38,194 nucleotides of DNA from Hyphomonadaceae bacterium UBA1001 (GCA_002291875.1 DBAV01000088.1:1-38194); one strand, 5' to 3'. Numbered from the stretch's first letter, positions 26,957 to 36,562 are shown. A program made the numbers and translations. Notes: a model not told the origin generated them from the letters alone.

Positions 26957-27352
26957 ATGCCTCTTTATGAACACGTGCTGATCGCACGTCCCGATATCTC
27001 GCCCCAGCAGGTCGAAGCGCTGGTCGAGGATCTCACCCGCTCGATCTCGGAACTGGGCGGGACCGTTGCCAAGTCGGAATACTGGGGTCTGCGGAACCTG
27101 ACCTTCCGCATCAACAAGAACCGCAAGGGCCACTACGCGCTCTTCAACATCGACGCGCCGGCCGAGGTGCTGCACGAGCTCGAGCGCCGCCAGCGCATCA
27201 ACGAGGACGTGATGCGCTTTCTTTCGGTCCGGGTCGAAGCCTTCCCCGAAGGCGCGTCCCCGGTCGTCGCCAAGCGTGACCGTGACGAAAAGCGCCGGTC
27301 GCGCCGCGAGGGTGGTCCCCTCGACGGTGACACCGAAGGCGATGCGGAGTGA
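26957..27352 (+). CDS. rpsF: 30S ribosomal protein S6
   Basis: Binds S18 and the central domain of 16S rRNA. Seen: 131 residues. MPLYEHVLIARPDISPQQVE starts the ferredoxin-like fold; KSEYWGLRNLTFRINKNRKG is near 46-65 and RINEDVMRFLSVRVEA near 80-95. The charged C-terminal tail (RDRDEKRRSRREGG and on) is longer than in E. coli and probably disordered, as in many alphaproteobacteria. The ATG at 26957 follows AAGGGA; in-frame codons upstream belong to the leader. rpsR starts five bases after its stop. Confidence 0.97.
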   Translation: MPLYEHVLIARPDISPQQVEALVEDLTRSISELGGTVAKSEYWGLRNLTFRINKNRKGHYALFNIDAPAEVLHELERRQRINEDVMRFLSVRVEAFPEGASPVVAKRDRDEKRRSRREGGPLDGDTEGDAE

Positions 27353-27357
27353 GCGCC

Positions 27358-27612
27358 ATGCAGAAGATCAACATCTCGAACATTCCCGCCCGTCGCCCCT
27401 TTGGCCGCCGGCGCAAGGTCTGCCCCTTCTCCGGCGCGAACTCGCCGGCGATCGACTACAAGGACGTGAAGCTGCTGCAGCGCTACATTTCCGAAAAGGG
27501 CAAGATCGTCCCCGCCCGCATCACCGCGGTGTCCGCCAAGAAGCAACGCGAACTGTCGCGCGCCATCAAGCGCGCCCGCTTCCTCGCGCTGCTGCCCTAC
27601 ACCGTGCAGTGA
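27358..27612 (+). CDS. rpsR: 30S ribosomal protein S18
   Basis: Partner of S6 in the 30S platform. Seen: 84 residues. The basic start has PARRPFGRRRKVCPFSG, then IDYKDVKLLQRYISEKGKI and PARITAVSAKKQRELSRAIK, ending in LLPYTVQ. The ATG at 27358 has GGAG (27346-27349) eight bases upstream. A GTG three codons earlier (27349) would overlap rpsF by four bases and is less likely. Followed after 12 bases by rplI. Confidence 0.97.
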   Translation: MQKINISNIPARRPFGRRRKVCPFSGANSPAIDYKDVKLLQRYISEKGKIVPARITAVSAKKQRELSRAIKRARFLALLPYTVQ

Positions 27613-27624
27613 GGAGAGCCGTCC

Positions 27625-28194
27625 ATGAAGATCGTCCTCCTCGAGCGGGTTGAACACCTCGGTGCCATCGGTGATGTCGTCACCGTGCGCGACGGGTATG
27701 CCCGCAATTTCCTCCTGCCTCAGAACAAGGCGCTTCGCGCGACCGAGGCCAACCTGAAGCGCTTCGAGCAGCAGCGTGCCGACATCGAGGCGCGCAATGC
27801 CGAGGGCCGCGCCAAGGCCCAGGCCGACGGCGAGCGGCTCGAAGGCGCGGCCTTCGTGCTGATCCGCCAGGCCGGCGAGAGCGGCCAGCTCTATGGTTCG
27901 GTCGCCGCGCGTGACATCGCCGACGCCGCCGTCGCGGCCGGCCACACGGTCAGCCGCGGCCAGGTGGTCCTCGACAGCCCGATCAAGACCCTGGGCATCC
28001 ACGCCGTGCGCGTGCGCCTGCATCCCGAAGTCGTGGTCACCGTTTCAGCCAATGTCGCGCGTTCCGCCGACGAGGCCGAGCGTCAGGCCAAGGGCGAGGA
28101 TGTGGTGGCCGCTGCCGCCGAGGCCGAACGGGCCCTGGTGGCCGAGCAGGCCGCCGAAATCGCCGCCATTGCGGCCGAGCAGAGCGCAGCCTGA
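27625..28194 (+). CDS. rplI: 50S ribosomal protein L9
   Basis: Binds 23S rRNA at the base of the L1 stalk. Seen: 189 residues against about 150 in E. coli. The N-domain signature GDVVTVRDGYARNFLLPQNKA is at about 16-37, followed by the long connecting helix (ANLKRFEQQRADIEARNAE) and the C-domain (LYGSVAARDIADA, IKTLGIHAVRVRLHPEV). The extra 40 residues form an Ala/Glu-rich, probably helical tail after residue 147. GGAGAG stands six bases before the ATG. An intrinsic terminator follows. Confidence 0.97.
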   Translation: MKIVLLERVEHLGAIGDVVTVRDGYARNFLLPQNKALRATEANLKRFEQQRADIEARNAEGRAKAQADGERLEGAAFVLIRQAGESGQLYGSVAARDIADAAVAAGHTVSRGQVVLDSPIKTLGIHAVRVRLHPEVVVTVSANVARSADEAERQAKGEDVVAAAAEAERALVAEQAAEIAAIAAEQSAA

Positions 28195-28223
28195 TCCAGC
28201 AGGTCATTTTCTGAAAAACCGCG

Positions 28224-28261
28224 GGGGCCCCGTTCATCCGGACGGGGCCCCTTGGTATTTT
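28224..28261 (+). terminator. Intrinsic terminator after rplI
   Basis: A perfect 10-base-pair stem GGGGCCCCGT/ACGGGGCCCC (28224-28233 with 28242-28251) has an eight-base loop and is followed by TTGGTATTTT. It lies 30 bases after the rplI stop and closes the rpsF-rpsR-rplI transcript. It is the clearest intrinsic terminator I found in the window. Being symmetrical apart from the T-rich tail, it should act mainly in the plus direction. Confidence 0.85.
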
Positions 28262-28307
28262 GGCGGTCGGCTTGCCGGCACACCGCACCGTGATTTAGCG
28301 GTGGATT

Positions 28308-28330
28308 GGATGCGCCGCGCGCTCGCATCC
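28308..28330. repeat. Inverted repeat 27 bases upstream of dnaB
   Basis: GGATGCG (28308-28314) and CGCATCC (28324-28330) form a perfect seven-base inverted repeat with a nine-base GC-rich spacer (CCGCGCGCT). It lies between the rplI terminator and the dnaB ATG at 28358. It could be an operator or a leader hairpin. There is no T-run after it, so a terminator is unlikely. No known regulator is assigned. Confidence 0.4.
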
Positions 28331-28357
28331 GATGGCCGATCTTGTTAACCGTTCTGG

Positions 28358-29857
28358 ATGAACATTCCAGCAACATCGCAGCCTGCCGCTGGCCCGGCTG
28401 GGACCCCGGCGACCGAGCCCGGCGGCCCGCCGCGGAATGTCGAGGCCGAGCAGGCCGTCATCGGTGCGATCCTGTTCGACAATTCGGTCTATACCAACCT
28501 CTGTGACGAGCTGCGGCCCGATCATTTCTACGATCCGGTCCACGCCCGCATTTACGAGGCGGCGGCACACCTCATCAGTGGCGGCAACATCGCCGACGGG
28601 ACGACCCTGCGCGAGAAGTTCGACCGCGATGGTGCCCTCAAGGAGGTCGGGGGCGCACGCTATCTGCTCAGCCTGATCGACCGTGCGGCCTTCCTGACCG
28701 CACAGGCCGAGGCCTACATCGCCATCATCATCGACCTTGCACTCAAGCGTGAACTGATCCGCGTCGGTTCAGAGCTGTCGGACAAGGCGGTGGCGGGCGA
28801 CCAGCGCGGCCAGGACATCCTCGAGCAGTCCGAGCGGCGCCTGTTCGCCCTGGCCGACACCGGGCGCGGCAATCGTGACTTCAAGACCTTTGGCGAGGCC
28901 CTGAAAGGCTCGCTGCAGATGGCGGCCAGCGCCATCCGCCAGGGCGGGGGCATTTCGGGGGTGGCGACGGGCCTTCGCCAGATGGACCGGATGCTGGGCG
29001 GGCTGCACAAGTCCGACCTCATCATTCTGGCGGGGCGCCCGTCGATGGGAAAGACGGCGCTGGCCACCAACATCGCGCTCAACATCGCCCGCAGCTATGG
29101 CCGGACGCGCAACCGCAATGGCGAGGAAACCCAGACCGGTGGCATTGTCGGGTTCTTCTCGCTGGAAATGTCGGCCGAGCAGCTGGCCATGCGCCTGATG
29201 TCCGAGGAAGCGCGCATCGAGTCCGAGCGCATCCGTACCGGCAAGCTGAACGATGCCGAATTCGGCAAGCTGGCCAGCGCGGTCCAGCGGATGGAGAACT
29301 ATCCGCTCTACATTGACGAGACGGGCGGCATCTCGATCTCGGCGCTGACCTCGCGCGCGCGCCGGCTTCAGCGCACGCGGGGGCTGGACGTGCTGATCGT
29401 GGACTATCTGCAGCTGGTCACCGCCAGCGGCACCAAGCGCACCGATGGCCGCGTTCAGGAGGTCAGCGAGATCACCCAGGGCCTGAAGGCGCTGGCCAAG
29501 GACCTGAAGATCCCCGTCATCGCGCTGTCCCAGCTGTCGCGGCAGGTGGAAAACCGGGAGGACAAGAAGCCCCAGCTGTCCGACCTGCGCGAATCGGGCT
29601 CGATCGAACAGGACGCGGACGTGGTGATGTTCGTCTATCGCGAGGCCTATTATCTGCAGCGGGCCGAGCCGCGCCCCCACACCCCCGAGCACGAGGAATG
29701 GGAGCGCCGCTATGAGGAGCTGTACTCCCAGGCCGAAGTGATCATCGGCAAGCAGCGCCATGGCCCGATCGGCACCATCCGCCTTGCCTTCGAGCCGTCC
29801 TTCACGCAGTTCCGCGACCTCGACGAGGACGCCGGTGACACCCACGACCATGGCTGA
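28358..29857 (+). CDS. dnaB: Replicative DNA helicase
   Basis: Hexameric 5'-3' helicase at the replication fork. Seen: 499 residues. A Pro/Ala-rich lead is followed by RNVEAEQAVIGAILFDN, the start of the primase-binding N-domain. The RecA-like domain has LIILAGRPSMGKTALATN (Walker A) near 225, GFFSLEMSAEQLAMRL near 265, LDVLIVDYLQLV (Walker B) near 345, and KIPVIALSQLSRQVE. SDLRESGSIEQDADVVMFVYR follows near 410, with the arginine finger region. No intein. The ATG at 28358 is the only sensible start; the ribosome site is weak (TCTGG). The last eight bases overlap alr. Confidence 0.97.
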   Translation: MNIPATSQPAAGPAGTPATEPGGPPRNVEAEQAVIGAILFDNSVYTNLCDELRPDHFYDPVHARIYEAAAHLISGGNIADGTTLREKFDRDGALKEVGGARYLLSLIDRAAFLTAQAEAYIAIIIDLALKRELIRVGSELSDKAVAGDQRGQDILEQSERRLFALADTGRGNRDFKTFGEALKGSLQMAASAIRQGGGISGVATGLRQMDRMLGGLHKSDLIILAGRPSMGKTALATNIALNIARSYGRTRNRNGEETQTGGIVGFFSLEMSAEQLAMRLMSEEARIESERIRTGKLNDAEFGKLASAVQRMENYPLYIDETGGISISALTSRARRLQRTRGLDVLIVDYLQLVTASGTKRTDGRVQEVSEITQGLKALAKDLKIPVIALSQLSRQVENREDKKPQLSDLRESGSIEQDADVVMFVYREAYYLQRAEPRPHTPEHEEWERRYEELYSQAEVIIGKQRHGPIGTIRLAFEPSFTQFRDLDEDAGDTHDHG

Positions 29858-30953
29858 TGCCAATCTGCGGCATCCATTCACCTTGCCCCATCGCCTTGCC
29901 CGGCTGGACATCGATCCTGGCGCACTGACGCGCAACTGGCAGCGGTTTGCGGGTCATGTCGCACCCGCGACGTGCGCCGCCGTGGTCAAGGCCGACGCGT
30001 ATGGCCTTGGCATGGAGGCCGTTTCGCGCGCCCTGCACCGCGCGGGCTGCGAGGTGTTCGTGACCGCCCTGCCCGGCGAGGCGCTGGCGCTGCGCAGTGT
30101 GCTCTCAGGTCCGCGCACCACCATCTGGACCCTCAGCGCGCCCACGGCCGCGCACCTCAGGGCCGCAGCCGACGCACGGGTCTCGGTTGTCCTCAATACC
30201 GTCGAGGAGGTGGCCCGCTGGGCCGCAATGCCGGGCCGGCCCGAGGCTGGACTGCACATCGATACCGGGATGAACCGCCTCGGCATCGGCCCCGCGCAGG
30301 CGCCCGAAGTTGCGGCCACGATCGGCGATCTGCCGATCCGTTACCTGTTCACGCATCTGGTGTCGGGCGCCGAGCCCGAGACCGGCTGGAACGACCGGCA
30401 GGCCGCGCGGCTGGATGCGTGCCGAGCGGCCTTTGCGGGCGTGCCGCTGTCGCTGGCCAATTCCGGGGGCGCGCTGACGCTTGCCCATCGCCCCGGCGAC
30501 AAGGCGCGCATCGGGATTGCGCTCTATGGCGCGCACCCGCGAGCGGGTCATGCACCCGCCATCGAGCCGGTCGCCGCACTTCATGCGCCGGTCCTTCAGG
30601 TCCGCGACATCGGACCTGGCGACAGCGTCGGGTATGATGCCACCTGGACGGCGGGGCGTGCGTCACGCTTGGCGACCGTCAGCGCCGGCTATGCCGATGG
30701 CCTTCCGCGCACCCTGTCGAACCGCGGCTCGGTGCTGCTGCATGGCGCGCGCTGCCCCATCGTCGGACGCGTGTCCATGGACAGCATCGTGGTTGACGTC
30801 ACCGATGCCCCGCCCGTGGCACCGGGTGACCAGGCCACCATTTTCGGCCCCGGCCTTCCAATTGAGTCCTGTGCACACGACGCCGGGACCATTCCTTACG
30901 AACTCCTTTGCGCTGCCGGTCGCGCCTGCACACGCGTCTGGCTCGGCGGCTGA
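29850..30953 (+). CDS. alr: Alanine racemase
   Basis: PLP enzyme making D-alanine for peptidoglycan. Seen: 367 residues. PLP-binding Lys in AAVVKADAYGLGMEAV near 45, LHIDTGMNRLGI near 137, SLANSGGALTL near 205, ARIGIALYGAHPR near 225, second catalytic base Tyr in TVSAGYADGLPRTLSN near 275, and IVGRVSMDSIVVDVTD near 305. ATG 29850 lies in the dnaB end (eight-base overlap); a GTG five codons earlier is also in frame. radA follows two bases after the stop. I see no signal peptide, so it is probably the cytoplasmic biosynthetic enzyme. Confidence 0.96.
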   Translation: MADANLRHPFTLPHRLARLDIDPGALTRNWQRFAGHVAPATCAAVVKADAYGLGMEAVSRALHRAGCEVFVTALPGEALALRSVLSGPRTTIWTLSAPTAAHLRAAADARVSVVLNTVEEVARWAAMPGRPEAGLHIDTGMNRLGIGPAQAPEVAATIGDLPIRYLFTHLVSGAEPETGWNDRQAARLDACRAAFAGVPLSLANSGGALTLAHRPGDKARIGIALYGAHPRAGHAPAIEPVAALHAPVLQVRDIGPGDSVGYDATWTAGRASRLATVSAGYADGLPRTLSNRGSVLLHGARCPIVGRVSMDSIVVDVTDAPPVAPGDQATIFGPGLPIESCAHDAGTIPYELLCAAGRACTRVWLGG

Positions 30954-30955
30954 TC

Positions 30956-32344
<1,389 letters not shown>

Positions 32345-32351
32345 GGGCGTT

Positions 32352-32876
32352 ATGGAAGGTCTGACGCTGAACTGGTTCGATATTGGCGTGATCGCCATCG
32401 TGCTGCTGTCGGCACTGATGGCCTTCTTTCGCGGTTTCCTGCGCGAGATCTTCTCGATCGTGGCTTTCATCGGCGCGGCCGCGGCGGCGATCTTCCTGCA
32501 CCAGCTGGTCACACCGCTGATGGCGACCATGATGCCGCCGACCGTGGCGACCTTTGCCGCGGGTCTTGCGGTGTTCGTTGCGTCGTTCGTGATCATCAGC
32601 CTGCTGACCGCCATGATCACCCAGATTTCTCATCGCAATGGCGACATCGGCCTGCTGGACCGCGGCCTTGGCCTGGTGTTCGGCGCCCTGCGCGGCGCCG
32701 TGATTCCCCTTCTGGCGGTCGTGGTGCTGCGCGGCATCACCCCTGCCGACCGGATGCCGGAATGGCTGGTCGAGGCGCGCACCTATCCCATCTTCACGGC
32801 CGCGGCCGATGCCATCGGCAAGTATGGCCTGCCCGGCGTTCGGGGCGAGGCGACCGACCCCACGGCACCGGTCTGA
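32352..32876 (+). CDS. cvpA: CvpA family inner-membrane protein
   Basis: Small membrane protein named for colicin V production in E. coli; its true function is unsettled, but it is often found beside purF. Seen: 174 residues with four hydrophobic segments. These are WFDIGVIAIVLLSALMAFF (about 8-26), IVAFIGAAAAAIFLHQL (about 35-52), TFAAGLAVFVASFVIISLL (about 66-84) and FGALRGAVIPLLAVVVL (about 110-127). The family motif RGFLREIFSI is after the first segment and LDRGLGLVFGALRG before the last. The soluble C-terminal tail is short. SD-like GAGGG precedes the ATG. 64 bases to purF. Confidence 0.9.
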   Translation: MEGLTLNWFDIGVIAIVLLSALMAFFRGFLREIFSIVAFIGAAAAAIFLHQLVTPLMATMMPPTVATFAAGLAVFVASFVIISLLTAMITQISHRNGDIGLLDRGLGLVFGALRGAVIPLLAVVVLRGITPADRMPEWLVEARTYPIFTAAADAIGKYGLPGVRGEATDPTAPV

Positions 32877-32940
32877 GGGGTCTGGCGTTGGCACCTGTGA
32901 TCCGCAGAGCGTTCAACGTCCCCAAGCCCAGGAACATCCC

Positions 32941-34389
32941 ATGACCGAAACCGATGACGACGACCTGCGCGAGAAATGCGGGGTATTCGGTGTTCACGGC
33001 TCGGAGGACGCGGCCGTGCTGACGGCGCTGGGGCTTCATGCACTCCAGCATCGCGGCCAGGAGGGATGCGGCATCGTCTCTTATGATGGCGCGCGGTTTC
33101 ATGTCGAACGGCGCATGGGCCTGGTCGGCGACAATTTCTCGGGCGCCGACCTGCCCCAGCGCCTGGGCGGGCATGTCGCGATCGGCCACACCCGCTATGC
33201 CACCCAGGGCGCGACCGTGCTGCGCAATGTCCAGCCCCTGTTCGCCGACCTGGCGCTGGGCGGCTTTGCCATCGCCCACAATGGCAACCTGACCAATGCA
33301 CGCACCCTGCGCGAGGAGCTGGTGGGTGCCGGCGCGATCTTCCAGTCCACATCCGACACCGAGGTCATCCTGCAGCTGGTGGCGCGCTCGCGCCGCAGCC
33401 AGCTGATCGAGCGCTTCATCGAGGCGCTGGGCCAGGTCGAGGGCGCCTATGCGCTGGTGTGCCTGACCGACACCTGCATGATCGGCGCCCGCGATGCGCA
33501 CGGAATCCGCCCGCTGGTGCTGGGCGAACGTGACGGTGCGCATGTGCTGGCGTCGGAGACCTGTGCACTCGACATCATCGGGGCGCGGTTCGTGCGCGAT
33601 GTCGAGCACGGCGAGATTGTCGTGATCGACCGTGACGGGGTGCGCAGCTTCCGCCCGTTCGCCGCCGTGCGCGCGCGCCCCTGCGTGTTCGAATATGTCT
33701 ATTTCGCGCGCCCCGATTCTGTCGTGAACGGGCTGAGCGTCTATTCCGCCCGAAAGCGGATGGGCGCAGGGCTGGCCATCGAAACCGCCGTCGACGCCGA
33801 TGTGGTCGTGCCCGTGCCCGACAGCGGTGTGCCCGCAGCGCTGGGGTATTCCGCGCAGAGCGGCATCCCCTACGAGCTCGGGATCATCCGCAATCACTAT
33901 GTCGGGCGCACCTTCATCCAGCCCAAGCAGGAAATCCGCCAGCTGGGCGTGCGCCTCAAGCATTCGGCCAACCGCCAGCAGATCGAAGGGCGCCGGGTGA
34001 TCCTGGTGGATGACTCGATCGTTCGCGGCACCACCTCGCGCAAGATCGTCCAGATGGTCCGTGACGCCGGCGCGCGCGAGGTGCACCTGCGCAGCGCCAG
34101 CCCGCCGATCCTGTACCCGGACTTTTACGGCATCGACATGCCCTCGCGCGACCAGCTGTTCGCCGCCCAGTTCGACCATGACGAGATGACCCGCCAGCTG
34201 GGGGTCGATTCGCTGGGGTTCCTGTCGGTCGAGGGATTGTATCGGGCGCTGGGCGAGCAGGCCCGCGACCCTGGCCAACCCCAGTTCACCGACCATTGCT
34301 TTACCGGTGACTATCCCACACGGCTGACCGATCTGGGGCGCGACCTTGCTGCCAAGGATCACCAGCTTTCGCTTCTGGAGGACGCGTGA
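32941..34389 (+). CDS. purF: Amidophosphoribosyltransferase
   Basis: First committed step of purine synthesis: PRPP plus glutamine to phosphoribosylamine. Seen: 482 residues. A 12-residue acidic lead (MTETDDDDLREK) precedes Cys13 of CGVFGVHG, the nucleophile freed by propeptide removal. The glutaminase domain continues with LHALQHRGQEGCGI and GHTRYATQG. The PRPP loop VILVDDSIVRGTTSRK is near 355. Odd: it has the Bacillus-type propeptide, but three of the four iron-sulfur ligand cysteines are absent (YPDFYG instead of HPCFYG, and FTDHCFTG without the CxxC before it). The enzyme is probably cluster-free. The ATG at 32941 has AGGAA upstream. The stop overlaps the SDR start by one base. Confidence 0.96.
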   Translation: MTETDDDDLREKCGVFGVHGSEDAAVLTALGLHALQHRGQEGCGIVSYDGARFHVERRMGLVGDNFSGADLPQRLGGHVAIGHTRYATQGATVLRNVQPLFADLALGGFAIAHNGNLTNARTLREELVGAGAIFQSTSDTEVILQLVARSRRSQLIERFIEALGQVEGAYALVCLTDTCMIGARDAHGIRPLVLGERDGAHVLASETCALDIIGARFVRDVEHGEIVVIDRDGVRSFRPFAAVRARPCVFEYVYFARPDSVVNGLSVYSARKRMGAGLAIETAVDADVVVPVPDSGVPAALGYSAQSGIPYELGIIRNHYVGRTFIQPKQEIRQLGVRLKHSANRQQIEGRRVILVDDSIVRGTTSRKIVQMVRDAGAREVHLRSASPPILYPDFYGIDMPSRDQLFAAQFDHDEMTRQLGVDSLGFLSVEGLYRALGEQARDPGQPQFTDHCFTGDYPTRLTDLGRDLAAKDHQLSLLEDA

Positions 34390-35114
34390 TGCAAGCCCGA
34401 CGACCCCTTGCGCTCGTGACCGGTGCCAGCCGCGGGCTGGGCCGTGCGGTGGCGATCGAGGCGGCACGGCGCGGCTTCGACATCGTCGCGGTCGCGCGAT
34501 CGACCCGCGCGCTCGAGCAGCTCGACGACGCGGTGCGCGAAGCGGGCGGCCATGCGAGCCTGGTACCTCTGGACCTCAAGGATTTCGAGGCGATCGACCG
34601 GCTGGGCGGCGTGATCTACGAACGCTGGGGCCGGCTGGACGCGCTGGCCTCTTGCGCTGGCATGCTGGGAACGCTCACCGGCGTGCATGAGCTTCCCCCG
34701 CGGACCTTCGAAGAGGTCCTTGCGGTCAACTACACCTCGAACTGGCGCCTGATCCGCTCGATGGACCCGCTGCTCCGCATGGCCGAATCGCCGCGGGCGG
34801 TCTTCGTGACCACCGGTGCCACCGCCGCGCCGCGCGCCTGGTGGTCCGCCTATGGCGCGACAAAGTCCGCGCTCGAGTACATGGTTGGCAGCTGGGCGAT
34901 CGAGTGCGCGACCTCGCCCATCAAGGTCAACCTGTTCGACCCCGGCCCCATGCGCACCGCCATGCGCCTCAAGGCCTTCCCGCACGAGGACCAAAGCACC
35001 CTGCCCGCACCCGAAAGCGTCGCAACCAGCCTGGTGGACCTGTTGCTGCCATCCGAGCAACGCCATGGCGAGCGCGTGGTCATGCCCCGCACCCCGGCGC
35101 CCGCGACCGCCTGA
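34389..35114 (+). CDS. Short-chain dehydrogenase/reductase, substrate unknown
   Basis: Rossmann-fold SDR, 241 residues; I cannot name a substrate. Seen: nucleotide motif VTGASRGLGRAVA at about 10-22 and YGATK as the YxxxK pair near 157. Odd: the usual NNAG is SCAG (LASCAGMLG near 90), and the catalytic Ser position 13 before the Tyr is Thr (VFVTTGATAAPRAWWSAY), so activity may be altered. The later part LFDPGPMRTAMRLKAFPHED resembles the family's PG.m.T motif. Translationally coupled to purF: GGAGG (34376-34380) sits eight bases before ATG 34389; a GTG at 34386 is an alternative. The C-terminus faces der with 26 bases between stops. Confidence 0.9.
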   Translation: MQARRPLALVTGASRGLGRAVAIEAARRGFDIVAVARSTRALEQLDDAVREAGGHASLVPLDLKDFEAIDRLGGVIYERWGRLDALASCAGMLGTLTGVHELPPRTFEEVLAVNYTSNWRLIRSMDPLLRMAESPRAVFVTTGATAAPRAWWSAYGATKSALEYMVGSWAIECATSPIKVNLFDPGPMRTAMRLKAFPHEDQSTLPAPESVATSLVDLLLPSEQRHGERVVMPRTPAPATA

Positions 35115-35140
35115 TCCGCCCGCCCCGGGCCGTCAGCCGC

Positions 35141-36562
35141 TCAGCGCGGTGCCTCAGAGGGCGGCGCAAACCGCCGGCGCCCCTTGGGCTCGCGCAGGAT
35201 CAGCCGGATCGGCACGCCCGGCATGTCGAAGGCGTGGCGGATACCATTGACCAGATAGCGCCGGTACGCCTCGGGCATCTGGCTGCCGCGTGCACACATC
35301 AGCACGAAGGTCGGCGGGCGGGCCTTGATCTGGGCGATGTATTTGGGACGCAGGGGCCGCCCCTCGACGGCTGGCGGGGGATGGCGCTCGATCGCCTCGC
35401 GCAGCCAGCCATTCAGGTCGCCCGTTTTCACCCGCGTGTTCCAGTCGGTGTGCACGCGCACGATCGTTGTCATCAGGGCGTCGAGCCCACTCCCCCCGAT
35501 GGCCGACAGGGTCACCACGGGCAGGCCGCGCGCCTGCGGCAGCAAGGTTGCGGCACGCTCGCGCAGGTGGCGCGCCCGGGCGTTCGGATCGCTGGCGGCA
35601 TCCCATTTCGAGATGGCCGCGACCAGAGCCCGCCCCTCACGCAGCACCAGATCGGCGATCTGGAGGTCCTGCTTTTCAAAGGCTTCCCCCTGGTCCATCA
35701 GCAGCACACACACATCGGCAAAGCGGATCGCGCGCAGCGTGTCCCCGACACTCAGTCCCTCGAGTTTCTCGACGACGCGGGCCTTGCGCCGCATGCCCGC
35801 CGTGTCGACCAGCCTGAATGGGCGTCCGCGCCACGACCAGGCGATGGAAATCGAATCGCGGGTGATCCCGGCTTCGGGTCCGGTCAGCATCCGGTCCTCG
35901 CCCAGCAGCGCATTGACCAGCGTGCTCTTGCCGGCATTGGGCCGGCCGATCACCGCAACGGTGATGGGACGCGTCGGGTCATCGACATACACTGTCTCGG
36001 GGTCGAAACCGGGCTCGGTGTCGGCAAGGTCGCCGTCCTCGCCGGCCTGGTCCTGGCCCGCGTCCAGCAGCGGCAGCAGCGCACTCTGGAGTTCGGCAAT
36101 GCCGTCGCCATGCTCGGCCGACAGCCCGATCGGTTCTCCAAAGCCCAGCCCCCACGCCTCGGCAATGCCGGTGTCGCCCGCATTGCCTTCGGCCTTGTTG
36201 GCCAGCAGCAGGACATTGCGCGCCAGGCGCCGCAGCACGCGGGCGAACTCGCGGTCGTCCGCGGTCACGCCAACCCGCGCATCGATCACAAAGAGGCACA
36301 GGTCGGCCTCGCGCACTGCCGCCTCGGTCTGCTGGCGCATGCGCGCCTCGAGCGATTCGTCGGCGACGTCCTCGAAACCGGGGGTGTCGACGATCTCGAT
36401 GGGCATGCCCAGCATGGACGTGGTGGCGATGCGCCGGTCGCGCGTGACGCCGGGCGTGTCGTCCACAATCGCGATGCGCTTGCCCACCAGACGATTGAAC
36501 AGGGTGGACTTGCCGACATTCGGACGCCCCACCAGGGCAATCCGCGGCGGATCGGCACTCAT
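35141..36562 (-). CDS. der: GTPase Der (EngA), ribosome assembly
   Basis: Essential tandem GTPase needed for 50S maturation. Seen: 473 residues. G domain 1 has G1 GRPNVGKSTLFNRL near 12, G3 DTPGFED and G4 NKAEG. G domain 2 has GRPNAGKSTLVNALLGEDR near 210, DTAGMRRKARV near 260, and G4 SKWD. The C-terminal KH-like domain has WNTRVKTGDLNGWLREA and PPPAVEGRPLRPKYIAQ. Odd: G4 is NKAE rather than NKxD in the first domain and SKWD rather than NKWD in the second. An acidic linker (EDGDLADTEPGFDPE) joins the domains. The ATG at 36562 overlaps the bamB stop as ATGA. Confidence 0.96.
   Translation of the reverse strand: MSADPPRIALVGRPNVGKSTLFNRLVGKRIAIVDDTPGVTRDRRIATTSMLGMPIEIVDTPGFEDVADESLEARMRQQTEAAVREADLCLFVIDARVGVTADDREFARVLRRLARNVLLLANKAEGNAGDTGIAEAWGLGFGEPIGLSAEHGDGIAELQSALLPLLDAGQDQAGEDGDLADTEPGFDPETVYVDDPTRPITVAVIGRPNAGKSTLVNALLGEDRMLTGPEAGITRDSISIAWSWRGRPFRLVDTAGMRRKARVVEKLEGLSVGDTLRAIRFADVCVLLMDQGEAFEKQDLQIADLVLREGRALVAAISKWDAASDPNARARHLRERAATLLPQARGLPVVTLSAIGGSGLDALMTTIVRVHTDWNTRVKTGDLNGWLREAIERHPPPAVEGRPLRPKYIAQIKARPPTFVLMCARGSQMPEAYRRYLVNGIRHAFDMPGVPIRLILREPKGRRRFAPPSEAPR

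Noticed and set aside
27625..28194. rplI as a fusion because of its extra 40 residues
   Set aside because: Ala/Glu-rich C-terminal tails are common in alphaproteobacterial L9; there is no second domain.
32794..34467. 557-codon minus-strand frame opposite purF
   Set aside because: PurF is unambiguous on the plus strand; the antisense product has no family features.
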